Part shown: in pieces, positions 51,598-60,370 of the stretch | Position numbering within the stretch: the first letter of the stretch is position 1 | Layout: the number at the start of each line of letters is the position of its first letter | From: Saprospiraceae bacterium | GTDB lineage: Bacteria > Bacteroidota > Bacteroidia > Chitinophagales > Saprospiraceae | NCBI GenBank assembly: GCA_028285085.1 | Contig: JANQQI010000023.1 | Span: 1-64,000, forward strand | Direction of reading: 5' to 3' | Length of the DNA: 64,000 nucleotides | Translations under genes and position numbers: made by a program | Notes under the pieces: generated by a model | The model's input: only the letters and a program-made list of their open reading frames with translations | What the model was told of the DNA's origin: nothing | Database searches by the model: none

Positions 51598-52791
51598 TTA
51601 GCTATCAATAAAAGTATGATTGAAATAACTGTTCGGTTTTAAATAAATCTCAGCTCGCTGCAAGTCAAAATAGATATTAAAACGCTTAATTAGCTCACTG
51701 CCAAACACGCTCATACTTTGTCGTCCGATGGTACCTTCAAAAAATCCAATGGGGACCTCGACAAATTGATGCCCGCCGAGAGCTAAAGAGGGGAGAAGTG
51801 CTTTTTTCGTTTTAATAATATGACCGTGTGAATCAGTAAGTTGACTTTCACTGATCACCTCTAATTGCTTACCGAGTTGATGTTCATTTACAAAAGCATC
51901 GTCCAGTAAAAGGGTACCTCCGTAGCCAGAATGAATCAACACCTGCCTTGGATAAACTTGTTGATCAATCCCACATCGGATATCCAAAAACATTGATCCT
52001 CGTCGGAAATGTAAATCTTGTTTAACGAAATCTTTTTCAAGCGTCGGCAATTCAGAGTGAATCACCATAATCTGCGCATCGTAGTTGAGCTCGATGATTT
52101 TATCCTCGAATAAATTCGGGCCGCATTTACCATCCGTTTCCGGGCCGGAATGTTTGTCTTCCCAAATCGTAAGCTGTTCCCAGCTGAAGCGATTGATCTG
52201 TAGACGATTGCCTTGACTATAGCGTACCTGGCTGCTACCACCCCAACTATTTGAGGTATTGGATTGATTAAGCTGAAGACTTTTCATTTTCGCAGTAGCG
52301 GCCTCGGTTAAGGCGATGCTACTTTGGGCGGTGTGGAACATGAGATTAAGAGTATCGACCTCATTTAGGACAGCTTGGATGATAATATTACTAGCGTCGT
52401 TGAGCACGAAAGGGATCGTATCTCTGGTTAGTGATGTGACCTGCGTTGGATCAAAGGTTAAGCCACTTTGTAGTCTAGTCAAGCAGCTATCTTGCCCATT
52501 GAATATCACCCAAAAATCATGATGTGCTCGTGGCTCTAATTGAAACGAAATCGAATCGATATCGGAGTAAAAGGTCACCTGCTTGGGACGATTGACCTTA
52601 TCCGCAACGTAGACATCCAGCTTGATTTGTGAATCGATACCCCAATAATTTGTTCGGAGAATGTCGCCGTCTTTAATCGACAAATTCTTTGTATTGGTTT
52701 TAAGTACCGGTAAAGACTGTTGACCAAAAGCAATCAAGCAGGACATTGTAAAAAGGAAGGTGACAATTATCGGTTTTAGCATAGCAATCAT
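51598..52791 (-). CDS. Pepsin/retropepsin-fold secreted protein with both catalytic Asp replaced by His
   Basis: The 397-residue protein has a signal peptide (to about residue 24, AFGQQ); Met4 is an alternative start at 52782. It shows two aspartyl-protease-like lobes. Lobe 1 has LNEVDTLNLMFHTAQSSIAL (142-161), with His153-Thr-Ala in place of Asp-Thr-Gly. It closes with DGKCGPNLFEDKIIELNYD. Lobe 2 has RQVLIHSGYGGTLLLDD (282-298), with His287-Ser-Gly. It closes with VFGSELIKRFNIYFDLQRAEIYLKPN. Since both Asp are lost, normal aspartyl proteolysis is not expected. A binding, metal or altered catalytic role is inferred. It is 37 bases downstream of the small barrel gene. Confidence 0.75.
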   Translation of the reverse strand: MIAMLKPIIVTFLFTMSCLIAFGQQSLPVLKTNTKNLSIKDGDILRTNYWGIDSQIKLDVYVADKVNRPKQVTFYSDIDSISFQLEPRAHHDFWVIFNGQDSCLTRLQSGLTFDPTQVTSLTRDTIPFVLNDASNIIIQAVLNEVDTLNLMFHTAQSSIALTEAATAKMKSLQLNQSNTSNSWGGSSQVRYSQGNRLQINRFSWEQLTIWEDKHSGPETDGKCGPNLFEDKIIELNYDAQIMVIHSELPTLEKDFVKQDLHFRRGSMFLDIRCGIDQQVYPRQVLIHSGYGGTLLLDDAFVNEHQLGKQLEVISESQLTDSHGHIIKTKKALLPSLALGGHQFVEVPIGFFEGTIGRQSMSVFGSELIKRFNIYFDLQRAEIYLKPNSYFNHTFIDS

Positions 52792-52828
52792 TTTTGATAA
52801 AGATAAGGATAATTATCGCCTTGATGCT

Positions 52829-53362
52829 TTAGCGCGGTATAATCGTATGATAATAGCCCAAAGTGATGGAATGGTGACCCAGATTGTCAATATCGTTCTT
52901 ACCCCAGAAATTATAGCCATAGCTGAGAAATACCTTCAAATAGCCAATACCTATTTCGGGGCGGAAAACAAAGGTCGATCGGTTAGCCTGAAAATAATAC
53001 TGCCCATTCAGACCAAGATACCCCCCGAAGTAAAAAACATGACCAGTGGTCCACAGGCTGAGTTTGGGCGCAAAGACACCATCGTAGGGGTTAACACCCA
53101 GCCCAAGTGTGAAACCACTCCCTCGACCTCCGCCCTCACCACTGGAAAAACACGCCCTAGCAACGCCCAAGCCTAAGTACAGCGCTTGCCCCATTTGTAT
53201 TGATGGCAAAAGCCCAATGGAATTTTCCTGCTGATAAAAACGTGGGCCACTCCAGCGATATAATCCACGGTCAGGGATGCTGTCGCCAAAGATTTGGGCA
53301 TGACTCCAGTGTGGGAAGCCAAGTGCTACTCCAAATACAAAGCAAAGGATAATCGTACGCAT
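52829..53362 (-). CDS. Small outer-membrane barrel-like protein
   Basis: The 177-residue protein has a signal peptide (MRTIILCFVFGVALGFPHWSHAQ). The rest alternates apolar and polar residues with many Gly and aromatics: GQALYLGLGVARACF, GSGFTLGLGVNPYDG, HVFYFGGYLGLNGQYYF, FRPEIGIGYLKVFLSYGYNFWG and the terminal ITLGYYHTIIPR. This suits a small eight-strand outer-membrane barrel. The family is not recognised. It is 37 bases upstream of the pepsin-fold gene, so they may work together. Confidence 0.68.
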   Translation of the reverse strand: MRTIILCFVFGVALGFPHWSHAQIFGDSIPDRGLYRWSGPRFYQQENSIGLLPSIQMGQALYLGLGVARACFSSGEGGGRGSGFTLGLGVNPYDGVFAPKLSLWTTGHVFYFGGYLGLNGQYYFQANRSTFVFRPEIGIGYLKVFLSYGYNFWGKNDIDNLGHHSITLGYYHTIIPR

Positions 53363-53455
53363 GCATCAATGGGTTGCCTACTCCTTGAGATGTGATAATC
53401 CTGTAATTTGGTGGGTACACGCGGAATGGGATGATCTTTAAATCATAAGCTGAGA

Positions 53456-54298
53456 CTAAAAAGAGCGTTTTTCGTAAATATATTTCATCTTCTCTTCGCT
53501 TTGATCAGCGAGATTATTAGTTGACTTAAGCAAAATATCTCCTTTGTTATTTCTGGTGTAGTCAGTTTCCTGCAAAAGGATTAAGCTATCAGAAGCGTGT
53601 TGAAAAAGCTGCTCCCGGACCAAATATTCTTGCGCATCGTAATGACTAATGGAAAGTACACCGCTAATCAGAAGTTCATTTTCTAGACGAACTAGTTGTC
53701 GGTTTTGGTAAAAATATTTGGTGAGGTAGGTGGTGTCACTCATGGGCGAAAGCGCATAGCTGCTGGCGGGGAGCTCCTCTTTGTTGTATTGGGTGATACT
53801 CTCGGTAGTCATGTTTGCAATTTGGGAGCGAATCCGTAGTGACTCTAATTGTCCATCCGATGCATAATACCTTTCATAAGACATGCTCATTGTATCCGGC
53901 CTATCCATACTCCCGGAAATCATCAGCGCTTGTTGTATTAAATTATTACTATCAATAAAGGTTTCATAAGTGGAATTAAAGATGTCGTTTTGAAAATTAC
54001 GAGTCTGTAGAAATAAATTTTGATCCTTACGATAATATTCCTCCGAATAAAACCCGACCATTTCGGTGCGGTCGATAATATATTTATAGGCTAAAATATC
54101 CGTGGGATAGTATTTCCTTTTCTCAATATAAACAGTATCAGTAAATTGCCCATTCGTGTCTTGTTTAATACCGTATACTATCTCGCTAAATGGCAACTGC
54201 TTGATCTCTTTGATACATTTTTGATTATCCCGGTATTGATTATTTATAATTAAAAAAATAATGGAAATACTTAAAATGATTTTTTGAGAAATGAGCAT
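53456..54298 (-). CDS. RHS/YD-repeat-like protein with a membrane anchor
   Basis: The 280-residue protein starts with a hydrophobic segment (about 5-20) and then a run of YD-like strands: YGIKQDTNGQFTDTVYIEKRKYY, MSYERYYASDGQLESLRIRS, YFYQNRQLVRLENELL, SHYDAQEYLVREQLFQHA and ETDYTRNNKGDILLKST. This is the same type as the protein at 37501-38484. A signal-peptide cleavage site is not clear. The function is unknown. The gene stands 93 bases from the small barrel gene and 76 from the T9SS gene upstream. Confidence 0.65.
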   Translation of the reverse strand: MLISQKIILSISIIFLIINNQYRDNQKCIKEIKQLPFSEIVYGIKQDTNGQFTDTVYIEKRKYYPTDILAYKYIIDRTEMVGFYSEEYYRKDQNLFLQTRNFQNDIFNSTYETFIDSNNLIQQALMISGSMDRPDTMSMSYERYYASDGQLESLRIRSQIANMTTESITQYNKEELPASSYALSPMSDTTYLTKYFYQNRQLVRLENELLISGVLSISHYDAQEYLVREQLFQHASDSLILLQETDYTRNNKGDILLKSTNNLADQSEEKMKYIYEKRSF

Positions 54299-54374
54299 GA
54301 AAAAGGATACTATTTTTTGAATTTAAAATAGGCTACGAAGTTTGAAATAAATTTAATAAATAAAAATAGGGTTT

Positions 54375-56273
54375 CTACATTTTTACAAATCGTTTAGACC
54401 AAAACTGTTGGATGTTTGGATCTTTTATTTTGATAAAATAGATACCCGCTGAGAGGTGGTGTATTGGTACATCTATCCTGTTTTGTGATATGATTTGTGT
54501 TTCTATCATCCGACCATTTATATCAATAATTTGGAGTTCAGCTTCAACGGGTAAACCTGATATTTGTAACCAATCCTTCGCAGGATTAGGATAGAGCGAG
54601 ATTTTCGTTGGCTCAAAAGGCTCATTAACGGAGACCAACGTAGGGTCCGTCAATTTAATCACTCGCACCAACCGAACACTCAAATCATTATTCCCACCAT
54701 TAAATAGACGAAAATCCATCCCTCCATTTTGAGCATTGTCAAATACGGCATCACTTAAGGTGACAGAGACCGTTTTCCAATTATTATCATTAGTATTGCT
54801 AAATACGTGCGCTTTGTACAGCTCGCCATCGCTGGCGTTGTATTGTAATTCCCAATCTCCGGAAAAATTATCCAGATAGGTAATTTTCAGCATGATTGCG
54901 TTATTGCCGCCATTTAAGAAGCGGTCATCCAGGTCAAAATAGATATAATTATTGTTGGTAGCGATATCTGTTTGCTTGGCTTCATAAGATAAACCGTTAA
55001 ATAATCGATAGTCATCACCATCGATAGAATAGGTTTCGACAGTATTGCCATCGGGTTGAATATCTCTTTGAAATAAATATTTCTCCCAGTTGTGCATCAC
55101 CACATTTTGGGAATCCGGGAAGTAAGTCCAGCCAATGTAAGCATCCGTACTGCTGCGCAAAGCGCACCAGGCATCGGGAGAATTATAAATCTGCTTGCCG
55201 GCTGTGAGGTCATGGTAGCGGGATACCTCGGTGTCAAGATCATAGGATGTGAAATTGGTGTACATCCAATTCATCCGCAATTGTAAGCGCCGCAGGATAC
55301 TCGTCTTCCAGTGATAATAATCGCAAGGATTATCTCCAAAGCAATACTCCTCGTTTTCGTCGGCCCAGATACGAAGCGTATCCGTGAGAAAAGGACTATC
55401 CTCATTGGTAACTAAATAATTTTTGCCGTCGATATTGGTCAGTACACTACCGTAATTTGGTAGGTCCGTCATCACAAAGTTGAACTTCTCAAGCAAGCCT
55501 GTACGTGCACTTAGTCCTTTTTCAACGATATAGGCAGCAGGCTTACGGCCGATGCTGTCCCGCCACATATTACTCTCAAAACGGGCATTGACATCCGCGC
55601 CGGTATAAACCATTTTGTAGGTCAGGCCGTGAAAGGCGTCGATCCAGTCATCTACGAATTGGTGGTGCCAATCCAGATAATCCTGCGGAGACATACCGGC
55701 TTCGATGAAGTAAATATCATCCGGCCGTTCGTATTCGCCGTAATCGTAAGCGAACGGGAAGTAGGCGTGATGGAAATTGGGAGAAGTAGCAAATGCTTGA
55801 TTTTTAAACTCTAGTCTTAATTCCTCTAGCTCCTGAGCGATCCCTTGGTGCCAAAACGGAAGGTGTCGGCTTGGACTAAATTCACCGAAGACATCCATGT
55901 AGCCTGAGCCAATCTGTAAAATGCTGTCTACCACCGACGGATATTTTTCAAATATCCATTGTGGTACATGAATGCTATCCGACAGATCCATGCGGTAGTG
56001 AATAGGCTGATTGCCATCTAGAGCTGTCGTTAGTTCCGTCCAATCGTATACGTCATCGGCCGGATTGATATCCTTCCAGCGGACGTAGACGATCCCAATA
56101 TTTTCCTTGTAATAAGTATCCGCCGTGAAGCCGTAAAATATGCAGCCGCTATTGGCGGTCGGCTGAACATAATCGGGTAGCCACCAATCATCCTCGACGG
56201 GCGTTTGATCAATCGGGTTTTGAGCATAGAGGCTACTACAAATAGCGAAAAAGAGTAGAGGAAGCAAGCGCAT
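54375..56273 (-). CDS. Glycoside-hydrolase-like secreted protein with a T9SS sorting domain
   Basis: The 632-residue protein has a signal peptide (MRLLPLLFFAICSSLYAQ). Residues about 40-400 suit a TIM-barrel glycan enzyme (GH42- or DUF4832-like): IGIVYVRWKDINPADDVYDWTELTTAL, IHYRMDLSDSIHVPQWIFEKYP, YIGWTYFPDSQNVV and others. I could not place two catalytic Glu with certainty. A CBM-like sandwich follows (IYFDLDDRFLNGGNNAIMLKITYLDNFSGDWELQYN), and then a T9SS type A domain (LYPNPAKDWLQISG to AGIYFIKIKD). It would be a surface glycan-active enzyme; the substrate is unknown. Confidence 0.7.
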   Translation of the reverse strand: MRLLPLLFFAICSSLYAQNPIDQTPVEDDWWLPDYVQPTANSGCIFYGFTADTYYKENIGIVYVRWKDINPADDVYDWTELTTALDGNQPIHYRMDLSDSIHVPQWIFEKYPSVVDSILQIGSGYMDVFGEFSPSRHLPFWHQGIAQELEELRLEFKNQAFATSPNFHHAYFPFAYDYGEYERPDDIYFIEAGMSPQDYLDWHHQFVDDWIDAFHGLTYKMVYTGADVNARFESNMWRDSIGRKPAAYIVEKGLSARTGLLEKFNFVMTDLPNYGSVLTNIDGKNYLVTNEDSPFLTDTLRIWADENEEYCFGDNPCDYYHWKTSILRRLQLRMNWMYTNFTSYDLDTEVSRYHDLTAGKQIYNSPDAWCALRSSTDAYIGWTYFPDSQNVVMHNWEKYLFQRDIQPDGNTVETYSIDGDDYRLFNGLSYEAKQTDIATNNNYIYFDLDDRFLNGGNNAIMLKITYLDNFSGDWELQYNASDGELYKAHVFSNTNDNNWKTVSVTLSDAVFDNAQNGGMDFRLFNGGNNDLSVRLVRVIKLTDPTLVSVNEPFEPTKISLYPNPAKDWLQISGLPVEAELQIIDINGRMIETQIISQNRIDVPIHHLSAGIYFIKIKDPNIQQFWSKRFVKM

Positions 56274-56405
56274 ACTAATGATTTTGGAACCACTATTTGG
56301 GTAATAAAAACGGACTGCTTTGGGGGCACCCGCTGGAGATATATTGACATCGTTAATGTAAGAAATTTTACATTAATGGTGGTCATTAATCTAGTAGAAA
56401 AAATA

Positions 56406-56852
56406 TCATTTTGTCTTAAACCAAGTGGCATAGTCAAGTTCAAATTTGATTTCATCTTCATTGTAGATGCCGACCTCCCGCCAGCCGGAGCGTCGATAAA
56501 ACTGCTCGGCCCGGGTGCCGGGCGAGGTACTGAGCCAAATGGGCTGTCGACTTTGCTCAAAATGCCAATCTAGCAGAATACCTTGCAAGGCTCGGCCAAT
56601 GCCTTGTCCTTCGAACGATGGATCAATGAATAGCGCCCAGATCTGGTGTGCTTGCGTATCTAACATAGAAAATCCTACCACCCGCTGATCCATTTGACAA
56701 ACCCAACCGTTGCCTTTGTTTTCCAAGAAGTATTGGCAGTCTGCTGCCGTGATTGAAGCAGGATCGGTCAACTGATTCTCTTTTACTGCCAGACGAATAC
56801 TCATAATTTGAGGAATGTCAGTGATTTGGGCAAGGCGGTAGAGTGGAGGCAT
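56406..56852 (-). CDS. GNAT-family N-acetyltransferase
   Basis: The 148-residue protein begins LYRLAQITDIPQIMSIRLAVKEN and continues to VVGFSMLDTQAHQIWALFIDPSFEGQGIGRALQGILLDWHFEQ. This contains the acetyl-CoA loop motif Q/RxxGxG/A as GQGIGRAL, a standard GNAT hallmark. The final WLSTSPGTRAEQFYRRSGWREVGIY is the usual end. The substrate is unknown. It differs from the RimJ/RimL-like protein at 27214-27738. Confidence 0.87.
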   Translation of the reverse strand: MPPLYRLAQITDIPQIMSIRLAVKENQLTDPASITAADCQYFLENKGNGWVCQMDQRVVGFSMLDTQAHQIWALFIDPSFEGQGIGRALQGILLDWHFEQSRQPIWLSTSPGTRAEQFYRRSGWREVGIYNEDEIKFELDYATWFKTK

Positions 56853-56925
56853 GGCTGAAGCGGGTTAAGAACTTACTTTGTTTTGAAAGAATTTTGTACA
56901 ATTTGGAAGTAGAATTTTAAATGGA

Positions 56926-57354
56926 TTAATCATCCGACTCCTGATCTAAAATATCATCATGTTTACGCTTCTTGTGATCGTTTGACTCTAGAAGGAAAAA
57001 TAGAATAATGATTGGGAAAAACAGACTCAATAAAATAATACCAATATGAGGTGAAAAATCCGGGGTCGGACCGAAAATGGGGAAAACACAAAGGAAAGTA
57101 TAGCAGAAGGTAAGACCAAGGAGTGCTATTTTTAGAAGCAATCTGATCGTTTTACGATGCGTGAACTGATAACTGATCCAAAGCAGATAAAATGGCACAA
57201 TTAAAAGTAGAAGTAACTCATCATGAAAAATAAAATGTGTAACCCAATAAGCACCTCCTTGAGATGATTGATTTGGAACTAATGATTTTCCAAAAGGTAG
57301 GAAGATAATACTGTAGAAAAATACCTGAAAGATTAGATGACGATATTTTTTCAT
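56926..57354 (-). CDS. Small four-helix membrane protein of unknown function
   Basis: The 142-residue protein has four hydrophobic segments (about 8-24, 49-66, 74-92 and 102-123) and a charged cytoplasmic tail (ESNDHKKRKHDDILDQ). No family is recognised. It stands alone: about 140 bases from NhaA downstream stop region and 73 from the acetyltransferase. Confidence 0.6.
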   Translation of the reverse strand: MKKYRHLIFQVFFYSIIFLPFGKSLVPNQSSQGGAYWVTHFIFHDELLLLLIVPFYLLWISYQFTHRKTIRLLLKIALLGLTFCYTFLCVFPIFGPTPDFSPHIGIILLSLFFPIIILFFLLESNDHKKRKHDDILDQESDD

Positions 57355-57495
57355 TGTTTATCTAATCTGGTCCAACGAATACTTATCTTCATTTAAATGA
57401 TAGAATAAAATATATGTAAAAACAAATGAAGCTTGGACACTTTTTATTATCTAATTCATTAACTGAAATAATAGGAGGAATCAATAAGTCAGTAC

Positions 57496-58815
57496 CTAAA
57501 GCGCTTTTTCCTCATACCCCCCTTTCTTCCCACTCATTTTCAATACCAGAGCCCCAACGATAGCTGAAATAAACGAGCCGGCCAGAATACCAATCTTCGC
57601 GGAATCAACGAACACAGACTGACTACCGAAGGCCAAATTAGCGATGAAGATGGACATCGTGAAACCCACACCCGAGAGAATGGCTACACCAATGATTTGC
57701 TTGAAATTAACGCCTTGAGGCAGGTCGGCGACCTTAAGCTTAAGGGCGATGAAACACATTAGAGTAACGCCCACGGCTTTCCCGATGAAGAGCGCCAGCG
57801 CGATATTGGTAGCCAGCGCCATATCGATGGTCATGCCAGCGCTGATGACGACTCCGGCATTGGCTAAGGCAAAAATCGGCATTACGAGGTAGGCGACCCA
57901 ACCGTGGATGGTGTGCTCCAGATATTGGAGTGGCGAATGATAATCTTCCACCAAATCCTCCAGATTGTCGAGCTGTTCCATTTGGTTTTTACTCAATAGC
58001 TGCTTGTTTTTTTTCGCATCTCCCGAGATGGAAGTCGCAATTTGAGAGAGCTCAGCGGTAAATTGAGCCGTGTCAATCTTTTGTCGAATCGGGATGGTGA
58101 GCGCCATGAGTACCCCGGCAATGGTAGGGTGAATGCCCGATTTGAGGAATAACACCCAAACGATAACCGCCAGCGGTAGACTGAGATACTTCCAGTAAAT
58201 GCCCCGACGAGAAAGAATATATAGAAAAGTGACGATGGCCAAGGCCGCAATGATCAGTGCCCATTTTATGCCACTACTGTAAAATACGGCGATGACGAGT
58301 ACCGCACCAAGGTCATCCACAATGGCGAAAGCAGTGAGGAAAACCTTGAGACTCAGAGGCACGGATCGACCCAAGAGTTTTAAGATCGCCAGTGAGAAGG
58401 CAATATCGGTAGCCATCGGAATGCCCCATCCTCCCGTGGTCTCAGGATTTTGATTGAGGCCGATGAACACGAGCAACGGAAAAAACATCCCGCCAATGGC
58501 CGCAAAGAGTGGGAGTGTGGCTTTACGTATGGAGTTGAGCTCGCCGATGGAGAGTTCGCGCTTGATTTCCAGGCCAATCAGGAAGAAAAAGACCGTCATC
58601 AGGCCGTCGTTGATCCAGAGGATGAGCGGTTTGATCAGGTCAAATTTGTTGGATTCGACGCCAATTTCGTAATCCCAGAGGGCTTGATACCAATAACTGA
58701 AACCAGAATTGGCCCAGATGAGGGCCAGCGCAGTCGCAATCATCAGTAGAATACCACTAAAGCTTTCGATTTGGACAAAGCGCTGAAATGGGCTAAGGAT
58801 GTACTTCTTTATCAT
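57496..58815 (-). CDS. nhaA: Na+/H+ antiporter NhaA
   Basis: The 439-residue protein is a complete NhaA. Hallmarks are WINDGLMTVFFFLIGLEIKRELSIGEL (67-93), GIPMATDIAFSLAILKLLG (131-149), the ion-binding pair FAIVDDLGAV with Asp167 and Asp168, and GIHPTIAGVLMALTIP. The final NLAFGSQSVFVDSAKIGILAGSFISAIVGALVL is the twelfth-helix region. It exchanges Na+ for H+ across the inner membrane and keeps pH and salt balance, which fits a marine or saline host. No regulator gene is adjacent. Confidence 0.94.
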   Translation of the reverse strand: MIKKYILSPFQRFVQIESFSGILLMIATALALIWANSGFSYWYQALWDYEIGVESNKFDLIKPLILWINDGLMTVFFFLIGLEIKRELSIGELNSIRKATLPLFAAIGGMFFPLLVFIGLNQNPETTGGWGIPMATDIAFSLAILKLLGRSVPLSLKVFLTAFAIVDDLGAVLVIAVFYSSGIKWALIIAALAIVTFLYILSRRGIYWKYLSLPLAVIVWVLFLKSGIHPTIAGVLMALTIPIRQKIDTAQFTAELSQIATSISGDAKKNKQLLSKNQMEQLDNLEDLVEDYHSPLQYLEHTIHGWVAYLVMPIFALANAGVVISAGMTIDMALATNIALALFIGKAVGVTLMCFIALKLKVADLPQGVNFKQIIGVAILSGVGFTMSIFIANLAFGSQSVFVDSAKIGILAGSFISAIVGALVLKMSGKKGGYEEKAL

Positions 58816-58990
58816 GCGGGTTGGTCTTTGCGGTTTGTTTTGTCAAATGTCTTATTTTCTAAAATCTTGTACCCCGAATATTTCAATCACAACTTGGGAG
58901 AAAATGTTCTGAGGTTATTGCAAAAAATCATCCTGTCTGGGTAATTATTTTACATGGCAAAGTTAAAATAGACTGCTACTTCAACTAAGG

Positions 58991-59188
58991 TTATCTCTTC
59001 CTTTTTCTTCTAAAATGGAGCAAAATAAGACTAATGATGACTAGCAAGATAAGAAATCGAGGCATCCAGTGTATCGTCAAATGCCAACCGGGAATCAGAG
59101 CGGTGTAAAGTTTAATGACCCGTTCTTGAGTGATAATCAGGATCAAAGAAAGAAAAATGATGATCGGAATGCTATACCTTAAAGACAT
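58991..59188 (-). CDS. Tiny two-helix membrane protein
   Basis: A 65-residue protein with two hydrophobic helices (about 6-22 and 43-60) and a basic tail (HFRRKRKR) that would face the cytoplasm. No family is recognised. It lies 25 bases downstream of the GldJ/K-like lipoprotein gene on the same strand, so may be part of its operon. The strong hydrophobic pattern and close spacing support it being a real gene. Confidence 0.5.
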   Translation of the reverse strand: MSLRYSIPIIIFLSLILIITQERVIKLYTALIPGWHLTIHWMPRFLILLVIISLILLHFRRKRKR

Positions 59189-59213
59189 GGTGATGTTTTA
59201 GGCCAAAATACCA

Positions 59214-60275
59214 TCAAGGCCAATATTTCATTTCTAGCTCGTCGTCGAAATAGAGCCAGTAAATTGCTCGCTCGGAAGATGAACTATTGGTAGAAAAACT
59301 AGGGTATTCGATGACGATAGGGCGGCCGTAGGTGTTTTCACCCACAATAATAAACGACATTCGGCCCAATTCATCTTTCTGACGTTGGTTCACCGCCTCA
59401 ATATACTTGATACCTTGGAAATAGCTGGCTGGATTTTCAAGATGAAAAGCATGTTGCCGGGGCTTGATCAGGATAGTATTTTGGGGAATTGGAACGGTCA
59501 CTTCTTGGAATTGAAGTAATAATCGGTAGGGCGGACGATCGGATTTAAGGTAATAATCATTCCAGCGGTTTAAAAAATGGGATTTATCCATCGGGAACGG
59601 TCCCCAGACAGGTCGGTATTTGTTTTTAAATCTGACCGATTTTACGTATTGTAGTTCACTACCAAAAGGTGGACGAAATGCCGGTAAAAAAAGTTGGTCT
59701 TTCCACTTGGGACGTGGCCCTCTGCGAACCATTCCCTGATATTGACCACTCAAAAATGCTTCGACGGAAAAATTATCTTCGTCCATTTGTGAAGGACTAA
59801 AATTGAGGTGCTTGAGATCAATCAATAAATTCTCGTGATAACGATCATTCATCCAACGATACAGATGTTGCAGCTGATTAGGTTGCAATCCAGTAAGCGG
59901 ATAGTCGAGATAATCGGGATGAAGGATATGGTGCTTTAAAATACCTCGTGGATATTTAAAAATGACGTCGTATTGTGGTTTTTTCTCCAGGTAGAGGGTA
60001 TCATCATTCGGTAAACTATTTATGGGGAAAAGACTCAGGACATAATCTGGAAAAGATTGACCGTATACCTCAATATTCCAGCACAAGAAGATCAAATATT
60101 CTCGATTGGTAATTGGCGATTCTCGCTTAGAAGAAAAACCATATTCTTCAAATCCATAGTTTTCGGCGTAAGATTTTCGATTAATTTCTGTATGGCTGTA
60201 ATGCCCGGACTTACAAGCAAAAGTGCTAATCACTAAGGAGATGAAAAAGAAGAGATAAGCCTGGATAGTTTTCAT
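59214..60275 (-). CDS. Lipoprotein with a degenerate FGE-sulfatase-like (GldJ/GldK-like) domain
   Basis: The 353-residue protein has a signal segment and lipoprotein Cys (STFACKSGHYS, about Cys21). The early part ESPITNREYLIFLCWNI recalls the FGE-like VTNxEYxxFL motif. The stretch KHHILHPDYLDYPLTGLQPNQLQHLYRWMNDR matches the HPAYxxYPVVGVSxxQAxxYCxWxxxR core of formylglycine-generating/sulfatase-modifying factor domains. These occur in the gliding proteins GldJ and GldK. The usual Cys in the YCxW region is replaced (HLYRW), so enzyme activity is not expected. A structural role is inferred. Its C-terminal half (LLLQFQEVTVPIPQNTILIKPRQHAF) is not recognised. Confidence 0.5.
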   Translation of the reverse strand: MKTIQAYLFFFISLVISTFACKSGHYSHTEINRKSYAENYGFEEYGFSSKRESPITNREYLIFLCWNIEVYGQSFPDYVLSLFPINSLPNDDTLYLEKKPQYDVIFKYPRGILKHHILHPDYLDYPLTGLQPNQLQHLYRWMNDRYHENLLIDLKHLNFSPSQMDEDNFSVEAFLSGQYQGMVRRGPRPKWKDQLFLPAFRPPFGSELQYVKSVRFKNKYRPVWGPFPMDKSHFLNRWNDYYLKSDRPPYRLLLQFQEVTVPIPQNTILIKPRQHAFHLENPASYFQGIKYIEAVNQRQKDELGRMSFIIVGENTYGRPIVIEYPSFSTNSSSSERAIYWLYFDDELEMKYWP

Positions 60276-60370
60276 GCTATGCCGTTATTTTATCTCAATA
60301 TCAATAAAAAAATTAAAACATCGACCCCACCTTGATAAATAATTAATTGTGGAGCCAGTGTCGTGCAAAC

